The translations under genes and the position numbers were made by a program. 5,302 nucleotides of DNA, taken from Dichloromethanomonas sp964477085. GTDB lineage: Bacteria; Bacillota; Desulfitobacteriia; Desulfitobacteriales; Syntrophobotulaceae. How positions within the stretch are numbered: the first letter of the stretch is position 1; each line of letters begins with the position of its first letter. The notes beneath the pieces were generated by a model. It did not search any database and had not been told where the DNA came from. It saw only the letters and a program-made list of their open reading frames with translations. Location of the stretch: contig CAYZDF010000123.1 of NCBI GenBank assembly GCA_964477085.1, forward strand, positions 1 through 5,302, written 5' to 3'. This document shows positions 1-4,476 of the stretch, piece after piece.

Positions 1-1302
1 AGCGGTAACCAGCTCACTGCCTATGATGTTGCCTACTCAATGAATCGACTGCTGGAAGTTGGGGAAGGTTTTGGATTCCTCTTTTACGAGTATATTGATT
101 CAGTTGAGGTGCTTGATGACTTTACTGTTCGTTTTAATTGCCCTACGTCTTATGGGCCTCTTCTCACCAGTATGGTCCGATTTTACATCGTGGATCAGAA
201 GCTGTTAGAAACCAAATACGAGGATACTGGAGATTATGGTGAAAACGGCGACTACGGCAAGGCTTACCTCTTAGAGCATAGTGCCGGCTCCGGTCCTTAT
301 ATTGTTGATGATGTTGCAACTAATATTTCTGTTGGAGGTAGCAAGTTCCACGATTATTGGGCGGGTTTTGAAGAGAATACTCCTGAAAAGTTCGTTGTTT
401 TCGCATCAAACGATGCTGTAACGGTTAAAACTAAAATGGCTCGCCAGGAACTTGAATCCGCCGATATGTGGCAGAATACTGAAAATATTGATTCAATGCT
501 TGCATCAGATGAAACATTAAAACTGGCATATAACTTTACCGGTGGTGGAATCAACCTTTGGATGAACAACCAGAAACCTCCGATGGATGACAAGCATGTG
601 CGTGAAGCCTTCGGTTACCTGATCGATTATACCACCGTTTGTGAGCAGATCCTTCCAGATTCAATTCAAAAGCACAGCATTATACCATCTAATCTGTTGG
701 GTTTTGTTCCCATATTTGATTTTGAATTCAACTTGGAAAAAGCCCAGGCTGCGTTGGCTAAATCGAAGTATGCTGATACCATAGACAATATGGACATCGA
801 ACTGATCTGGAACTCCGAATCAGCCGACCGGGAAAAAGTAGCGCTGATGATTCAGGCTGCTGCGATGCAGATTGGCATAGATGTTAAGATCGTAGAATTG
901 CCGTGGTCTAGTATCGTGGCAAATTCAGCTGAAGTCGACACATCGCCGATGATGACGTTAACTTCTATTACACCGGTAACTTCTGATTCCGGTTCACAGT
1001 TTGTATCAATGTTGAGAACCAAACCCGTTGGGACATGGCAAAACATGAACTGGGTTAATGATCCAGTATTGGACGAAATGATCGACAACTCAATGGCGAT
1101 CGTAGACACAAATGAGCGCGCTGCTGCATTTGCGGAAATACAGAAATACTGCGGTGAAAACTTTACCTTTGTGCCTATTGCCGAAACACCGGAACGGTTG
1201 GTATACCAGTCTTCTTACGTGGACCTGGATCCCAGGATTCCTTCACAGGGATTCTCCTTCTACTTAAGAGATATCAGGGTATATCCGGAGCGTAGAAAGT
1301 AA
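1..1302 (+). CDS. Peptide/nickel-type ABC transporter substrate-binding protein (family 5), 5' partial
   Basis: Extracellular or lipid-anchored solute receptor that captures the ligand and hands it to the BC permease pair. The frame is open from base 1 and ends in TAA at 1300-1302, giving 433 visible residues. Full-length relatives are usually about 500-560 residues, so the signal peptide and first ~100-130 residues lie upstream. The ATG at 40 is internal, because the family motif LTAYDVAYSMNRL begins before it. Other family-5 hallmarks by fragment residue: SGPY (97-100), KPPMDDKHVREAF (192-204, like the 'PPFdD.rVRqAf' block), and an 'IGIDVKIVELPW' strand at about 291-302 typical of lobe II. 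An ER-rich helix near 370 and a VPIAE strand close the fold. The gene is followed by a 295-nt gap and then the permease genes on the same strand. The substrate (di/oligopeptide, nickel, sugar or other) cannot be assigned from these residues. The family call is secure. Confidence 0.95.
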   Translation, partial: SGNQLTAYDVAYSMNRLLEVGEGFGFLFYEYIDSVEVLDDFTVRFNCPTSYGPLLTSMVRFYIVDQKLLETKYEDTGDYGENGDYGKAYLLEHSAGSGPYIVDDVATNISVGGSKFHDYWAGFEENTPEKFVVFASNDAVTVKTKMARQELESADMWQNTENIDSMLASDETLKLAYNFTGGGINLWMNNQKPPMDDKHVREAFGYLIDYTTVCEQILPDSIQKHSIIPSNLLGFVPIFDFEFNLEKAQAALAKSKYADTIDNMDIELIWNSESADREKVALMIQAAAMQIGIDVKIVELPWSSIVANSAEVDTSPMMTLTSITPVTSDSGSQFVSMLRTKPVGTWQNMNWVNDPVLDEMIDNSMAIVDTNERAAAFAEIQKYCGENFTFVPIAETPERLVYQSSYVDLDPRIPSQGFSFYLRDIRVYPERRK

Positions 1303-1318
1303 ACTGTAGAATGCATTA

Positions 1319-1323
1319 GAGGG
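1319..1323 (+). promoter_or_regulatory. Candidate ribosome binding site for the small ORF at 1333
   Basis: GAGGG lies 9 nt before the ATG at 1333, a usable Shine-Dalgarno distance. It abuts and partly overlaps the 5' arm of the inverted repeat that starts at 1321-1322. If that stem forms in RNA, access to this site would be limited. The motif is short, so by itself it is weak evidence of translation. Confidence 0.35.
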
Positions 1324-1392
1324 ACATCCATCATGCAGTGGGCGAAACCTGAGATTAAGTATATGAAGGAGGCTTCGCCCACAGGATGTCCT
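1321..1392 (+). repeat. Nested inverted repeat (two stacked stems) after the binding-protein gene
   Basis: Outer arms GGACATCC (1322-1329) and GGATGTCC (1384-1391) pair perfectly over 8 bp, with an extra G-U pair at 1321/1392. Inner arms GTGGGCGAA (1338-1346) and TTCGCCCAC (1374-1382) pair perfectly over 9 bp. They are separated by an asymmetric internal loop (8 nt on the left, 1 nt on the right) and a ~27-nt apical loop that may form three more pairs (1348-1350 with 1370-1372). No U-run follows, so it is not a classical Rho-independent terminator. Likely roles are 3'-end protection of the binding-protein mRNA, partial attenuation before the permease genes, or translational control of the small ORF whose ATG sits in the left internal loop. 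The pairing is seen directly; the role is inferred. Confidence 0.75.
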
Positions 1393-1479
1393 AGAATATG
1401 CGAAGATATCTTCGCCATGTGGTGTCAGTCATTTTCAGGATTTTGTATAACAGCTCTCACTGTTTTTAATGGCACATGA
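1333..1479 (+). CDS. Candidate small cysteine-containing peptide (48 aa), possible modified-peptide precursor
   Basis: An ATG-started frame of 48 codons ending in TGA at 1477-1479, in the gap between the binding-protein and permease genes, with GAGGG 9 nt upstream. The product starts MQWAKPEIKYMKEA. It then has a Gly-Cys-Pro and four cysteines (19, 23, 31, 38; spacing CX3CX7CX6C), two tryptophans (3, 30) and a hydrophobic, lysine-free C-terminal half. No signal peptide or clear membrane helix is visible. The 'MxWxKPE' opening resembles the starts of PqqA and some other short RiPP precursors. That is a resemblance only; I do not recognise the family and no modifying enzyme is in view. The frame overlaps strong inverted repeats, so the DNA could instead be a structured RNA or repeat in which an open frame arises by chance. 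Forty-eight open codons are only weak statistical support. It shares the reading frame of the upstream gene, 10 codons past its stop. Confidence 0.4.
   Translation: MQWAKPEIKYMKEASPTGCPRICEDIFAMWCQSFSGFCITALTVFNGT
1400..1415. repeat. Perfect 16-bp palindrome
   Basis: GCGAAGATATCTTCGC is its own reverse complement. As RNA it can form a 6-bp hairpin with an AUAU loop; as DNA it has the symmetry of a dimeric-repressor operator. No T-run follows, which argues against a terminator. Its half-sites (GCGAAG/CTTCGC) repeat the arms of the inner stem at 1341-1346 and 1373-1378, so the two elements could pair with each other. It lies within the small ORF at 1333-1479. Confidence 0.7.
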
Positions 1480-1597
1480 TTGCGGATCTATTTATTTTGT
1501 CCGGTTAATAAAAATTATTATTTAAGGAATAATAAATATATACCAATGCACGTTATAACAGACTGGCTTATTTTTTAATGCAAGGAGGTCAAAGTGA
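1480..1597. other. AT-rich untranslated stretch before the permease gene
   Basis: The 118 nt between the small ORF stop and the permease start hold no convincing gene. The middle (about 1505-1545) is almost pure A/T and contains an 8-bp A/T-only inverted repeat, TTATTATT (1515-1522) with AATAATAA (1528-1535). GTTATAAC (1552-1559) is an 8-bp palindrome containing a TATAAC box, but no -35 hexamer stands at 16-18 nt from it. A run of T (1571-1576) has no GC-rich stem before it. An internal promoter is possible here but not demonstrable. The stretch ends with the strong ribosome binding site at 1582-1589. Confidence 0.5.
1582..1589 (+). promoter_or_regulatory. Strong ribosome binding site for the dppB-like gene
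   Basis: AAGGAGGT is a near-complete complement of the 16S rRNA 3' end and lies 8 nt before the GTG at 1598. It decides the start. The nearby GTG at 1594 is in a different frame, and GTG 1598 opens the permease frame directly before the first membrane segment. Confidence 0.9.
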
Positions 1598-2623
1598 GTG
1601 TCTGGCTTATACACGACAATTCTGAATAGGTTCACCTGGGCTTTGATCGTTTTATTTGGCTTGTCGATCATTATTTTTTCACTAATGCGTGTTATACCGG
1701 GCGACCCTGCCCGTCTGGCTCTTGGACCAACCGTTCCCGAAGAGATTGTTGAGCAATACCGGGAGCGGATGCATTACAACAAACCGTTGCCAACCCAATA
1801 TTATTACTGGATCACTGGAGTAATAAAAGGTGATTTTGGGCGATCTACCATCACGCAGCGTAATGTTTCACAAGATATTAAAGAATTTTTACCGGCAACT
1901 ATCGAGTTGGCTATCTGGGGAGGTATACCTCCAATATTTGTTGCATTAATCCTTGGCATCATTGGAGCGATGTACAATAACCGATGGCCTGATTATTTAA
2001 TTCGCTTTAGTAGTTATATAATTATTGCAACGCCTTCATTTGTTTGGGCGGTTTTGTTGTTGCTCACCTTTGGTTATTGGATACCCCTACTACCTTCAAT
2101 TGGCGGACGAATAAGCGCCGGTTTTTCTATTCCGTCGGTAACAGGTTTAATTATTTTCGATGCTATGCTTGATGGTCAACTTGATGCGGCCTGGAATGCT
2201 TTTTTGCATATTTTGCTTCCGGCTACAGCTCTTGCTGTTAACAGTTGTATGCAGGAAGCGCGTATAACTCGTTCTTACATGCTTGAAAATGCAAATAAAG
2301 ATTATATTACCATGATTCTTTCACAGGGTGTACCCAGGAATATAGTAAACCGACGTTTTTTATTAAAGCCTTCCATTATCCCCACAGTTTCGATTATGGG
2401 TTTGGATCTCGCGGCAATCTTCGCGAACGCTTTTCTGGTAGAAACTATTTTTAACTGGCCGGGAATATCACGATATGCAATGAATGCGATTTTAGGAAAA
2501 GATATAAATGCGGTAACCGGTGTTGTTTTGCTACTGGGCGTGATATTTATTTCAGCAAATATTCTTGTTGATATTGTAGTGATTATTCTTGACCCGAGAA
2601 TGCGACAATCCAGATCCAAGTAG
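1598..2623 (+). CDS. Peptide-type ABC transporter permease, DppB/OppB-like
   Basis: Inner-membrane permease, one of two subunits forming the translocation pore with the DppC-like partner. Its 341 residues fit the family (about 305-340). The start is GTG, chosen by the strong AAGGAGGT site 8 nt upstream. Visible hallmarks: first membrane helix at ~13-31, followed by RVIPGDPARLALGP (31-44, the DppB N-terminal 'PGDPa' motif); KGDFGRS (77-83); helices near 103-125, 135-158, 203-217, 264-285 and 305-330; and VETIFNWPGISRYAM (281-295), matching the family 'VE.vF.wPGlGr' block. The cytoplasmic EAA loop (about 222-262), which docks on an ATPase, reads DYITMILSQGVPRN where relatives usually have 'DYvrtArAKGls', so the normally conserved alanines are absent. 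The C-terminal LDPRMR (331-336) is typical. It opens the tightly packed part of the operon; a 12-nt gap separates it from the next gene. Substrate specificity is not readable. Confidence 0.96.
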   Translation: MSGLYTTILNRFTWALIVLFGLSIIIFSLMRVIPGDPARLALGPTVPEEIVEQYRERMHYNKPLPTQYYYWITGVIKGDFGRSTITQRNVSQDIKEFLPATIELAIWGGIPPIFVALILGIIGAMYNNRWPDYLIRFSSYIIIATPSFVWAVLLLLTFGYWIPLLPSIGGRISAGFSIPSVTGLIIFDAMLDGQLDAAWNAFLHILLPATALAVNSCMQEARITRSYMLENANKDYITMILSQGVPRNIVNRRFLLKPSIIPTVSIMGLDLAAIFANAFLVETIFNWPGISRYAMNAILGKDINAVTGVVLLLGVIFISANILVDIVVIILDPRMRQSRSK

Positions 2624-2629
2624 GGGGGT
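2622..2629 (+). promoter_or_regulatory. Ribosome binding site for the dppC-like gene, overlapping the dppB stop
   Basis: AGGGGGGT overlaps the TAG stop codon of the preceding gene and ends 6 nt before the ATG at 2636. The G-run is atypical compared with the AAGGAGGT and GGAGG sites of the neighbouring genes. Ribosomes terminating on the upstream gene would stop on top of it, which suggests coupled translation. Confidence 0.7.
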
Positions 2630-2635
2630 ATAGTA

Positions 2636-3484
2636 ATGGGAGAACTAAAAAGAAATTGGCTAAAATTTTCCGAAAGCAAAATATCAATAATCGGACTTAT
2701 CATCGTTACGGCGTTCATTATATTAGCTATTTTTGGAAAATATTTAGTACCTTATCCTGAGCATATTGGTTCATATGTTGATTTTGCTAATGCCAACCTA
2801 CCTCCCAGTAGTAAGTATTTATTCGGAACCGATTTAATGGGGCGTGACATTTTGAGCCGCATCATAGGAGCATTTCGAAATACCCTTTTAATGGGAGTTG
2901 TCGTGCTCTTCGTATCAGCACCAGTTGGTTTTATGGTTGGTGTTATTGCCGGCTATAACAAGGGAACTCTAATTGATACTATTTTAATGCGTTTTACTGA
3001 TATCTTTCTGGCTATACCACCGTTGGTGCTTGCCCTGGCAATTGCCGCGGTTTTGGAGCCGAATCTTACTAACTCAATGCTGGCCGTAACAGTTATGTGG
3101 TGGCCCTGGTATGCACGTTTATCATATGGTGTATCGTCATCGCTAAAATCGGAAAACTACATCATCTACGCAGAACTGGCCGGTGCTAAATTGCCCCACA
3201 TTATTTTTAAAGAGATTCTTCCGAACTGCCTTTCTGCGGTTTTGACTAAAATGACCCTGGACATGGGTTATGTAATTATTATGGGAGCAACATTAAGCTT
3301 TGCCGGTTTAGGCGAACAGGCTCCCAATCCGGCGCTCGGCAGCATGTTAGCAACCGGGGTAAGATATATGCCAGACCAGTGGTGGTTTACTATATTCCCG
3401 GCACTTTCTATTGTTTTAATTGTACTTGGCTTTAACCTGCTCGGGGATGGAATTAGTAATATGTTGGGAACGGAGGAGAGCTAA
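2636..3484 (+). CDS. Peptide-type ABC transporter permease, DppC/OppC-like
   Basis: Second pore-forming inner-membrane subunit, partner of the DppB-like protein. It has 282 residues, within the usual ~280-305. The family landmarks appear in order: cytoplasmic N-terminus and first helix (16-33); the periplasmic FGTDLMGRDILSRII block (63-77), a signature of OppC/DppC N-terminal regions; helices near 84-107, 122-139 and 146-166; RFTDIFLAIPPLVLAL (119-134). The EAA loop YIIYAELAGAKLPHIIFKEI (175-194) keeps the alanine and glycine positions and ends in LPN. SFAGLGEQAPNPALGSML (221-238) and FNLLGDGISNML (266-277) complete the C-terminal signature. Unlike its B partner, the EAA loop here is close to consensus. 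The final TAA shares its last A with the ATG of the next gene (TAATG), so translation of the ATPase is probably coupled. The substrate is unknown. Confidence 0.96.
   Translation: MGELKRNWLKFSESKISIIGLIIVTAFIILAIFGKYLVPYPEHIGSYVDFANANLPPSSKYLFGTDLMGRDILSRIIGAFRNTLLMGVVVLFVSAPVGFMVGVIAGYNKGTLIDTILMRFTDIFLAIPPLVLALAIAAVLEPNLTNSMLAVTVMWWPWYARLSYGVSSSLKSENYIIYAELAGAKLPHIIFKEILPNCLSAVLTKMTLDMGYVIIMGATLSFAGLGEQAPNPALGSMLATGVRYMPDQWWFTIFPALSIVLIVLGFNLLGDGISNMLGTEES
3472..3478 (+). promoter_or_regulatory. Ribosome binding site for the dppD-like gene
   Basis: GGAGGAG lies inside the last codons of the dppC-like gene, 5 nt before the ATG at 3484 (7 nt from GGAGG). It supports the start that overlaps the preceding TAA by one base. 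Confidence 0.85.
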
Positions 3485-4476
3485 TGGCAAGCAATGACAG
3501 CGGAGATATTATTCTGGAGGTCAGAGATCTTTCCGTTTCTTTTGATGTATATGGTAGAATCAGCCACGTTTTGGATGGTATTACCTTTAAAGTGAAGAAA
3601 GGTGAAAGGGTCGGCTTAGTCGGCGAAAGCGGGTGTGGAAAAACCACTACACTGCGTGCCATTCTCAATGTTTTGCCTAAGAACGCCATAGTGAAGAGTG
3701 GCGATATTATATTTGAAGGTAAAAATGTTTTTACAATGAACCCTTCAAGGCTGTCCACAATGAGGCGCACAGGTGCCGGGATGGTGTTTCAGGATCCATC
3801 CAGTGCACTTAATCCCGTTTTTAATATTGAAAATCAGTTCGTTACAGCTCTTAAATTTGCCAAACCTAAAAATACGTCCTACAAGGTACTATATCGCACT
3901 GCAGTAGAAGCTTTAAATAACGTAATGCTGCCCGATCCGGAACGAATCATGAAAAGTTTTCCTTATCAGCTATCGGGCGGTATGAAACAAAGAGTGTGCA
4001 TCGCGATGACTATTGCCGCCGGAAGACAGTTGCTCATGGCCGACGAACCGGGAACCTCGCTGGATGTTACAATACAGGATCAAATACTGCGTTTAATCAA
4101 TAAACTAGTAATTGAAGAACATCTATCGGTAATCATGGTCTCGCACTCCCTCGGAGTGATTAGAGAGTCCACTAGTTACGTCAATATCATGTATGCCGGA
4201 ACAGTTGTCGAAAGCGGCACAAGCAATGATGTTTTTAATTATCCAAAGCATCCCTACACTTTTGCATTAATGGCATGTGTCCCCAAACTGACCGGTGAAG
4301 GTATTGCAGCAGGTATTCCCGGCCGTGTGCCCGATTATATGATGCCTCCTAAAGGTTGCAGGTTCTCCCCGCGCTGTCCCAAAGCGCAGGATATCTGTCG
4401 TTCTGAAAAACCGCCGCACCTGGAAACCAGCCCTAATCATTATGTAAGCTGCTATTTTGCTAATGAGGTGATATGA
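3484..4476 (+). CDS. Peptide-type ABC transporter ATP-binding protein, DppD/OppD-like
   Basis: Cytoplasmic ATPase subunit that pairs with the DppF-like protein to power import. It has 330 residues, normal for DppD/OppD. Nucleotide-binding motifs: Walker A GESGCGKT (47-54), Q-loop Q103 in VFQDPSSALNP, signature LSGGMKQR (163-170), Walker B LLMADEP with catalytic E188, D-loop SLDV (192-195), H-loop H221. The Walker B/D-loop junction reads DEPGTSLDV where DEPTTALDV is usual. The C-terminal extension typical of oligopeptide ATPases is present: HPYTFALMACVP (256-267), IPGRVP (278-283), then GCRFSPRCPKAQDIC. Four cysteines (292, 298, 305, 323; CX5CX6CX17C) match the family pattern linked to a [4Fe-4S] cluster in characterised DppD/OppD relatives. 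The start overlaps the previous stop by one base and has a good GGAGGAG site. Its TGA overlaps the next start codon. Confidence 0.96.
   Translation: MASNDSGDIILEVRDLSVSFDVYGRISHVLDGITFKVKKGERVGLVGESGCGKTTTLRAILNVLPKNAIVKSGDIIFEGKNVFTMNPSRLSTMRRTGAGMVFQDPSSALNPVFNIENQFVTALKFAKPKNTSYKVLYRTAVEALNNVMLPDPERIMKSFPYQLSGGMKQRVCIAMTIAAGRQLLMADEPGTSLDVTIQDQILRLINKLVIEEHLSVIMVSHSLGVIRESTSYVNIMYAGTVVESGTSNDVFNYPKHPYTFALMACVPKLTGEGIAAGIPGRVPDYMMPPKGCRFSPRCPKAQDICRSEKPPHLETSPNHYVSCYFANEVI
4465..4472 (+). promoter_or_regulatory. Ribosome binding site deciding the dppF-like start
   Basis: GAGGTGAT, within the last codons of the dppD-like gene, matches the 3' half of the AAGGAGGTGAT consensus. From the end of GAGG, the spacing is 4 nt to the ATG at 4473 and 7 nt to the ATG at 4476. 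The second spacing is nearer the optimum, so 4476 is preferred, though 4473 (an ATGA overlap) cannot be excluded. Confidence 0.65.

Noticed and set aside
354..593. Antisense 79-codon frame within the binding-protein gene
   Set aside because: It lies wholly opposite a well-supported coding region and has no ribosome binding site or recognisable motif.
852..1109. Antisense 85-codon frame within the binding-protein gene
   Set aside because: It is a complementary-strand shadow of a conserved gene, with no independent support.
1260..1418. Antisense 52-codon frame over the inverted repeats and the end of the binding-protein gene
   Set aside because: It partly mirrors the receptor coding sequence, lacks a good ribosome binding site, and its openness follows from the palindromic sequence.
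1321..1426. MITE or insertion-sequence remnant
   Set aside because: The arms resemble terminal inverted repeats, but no flanking target-site duplication or transposase fragment is visible.
1449..1467. Rho-independent terminator (AACAG/CTGTT stem followed by T residues)
   Set aside because: The stem is only 5 bp and GC-poor, and the T-run is short and broken by AATGG; too weak to call.
1476..1508. Tiny 10-codon frame starting in the small ORF stop (ATGA), and a similar one at 1546-1578
   Set aside because: Both are very short, have no ribosome binding site and no recognisable content.
1497..1525. Sigma-70 promoter with TTGTCC and an ATTTAA-like -10
   Set aside because: The hexamer matches are poor at correct spacing. 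The better TATTAT box is only 13 nt from the -35 candidate.
2302..2718. Antisense 138-codon frame across the dppB/dppC junction
   Set aside because: It is opposite two strongly supported permease genes, and its product shows no family features.
3453..3770. Antisense 105-codon frame across the dppC/dppD junction
   Set aside because: It is opposite the Walker A-encoding region and has no start signals.
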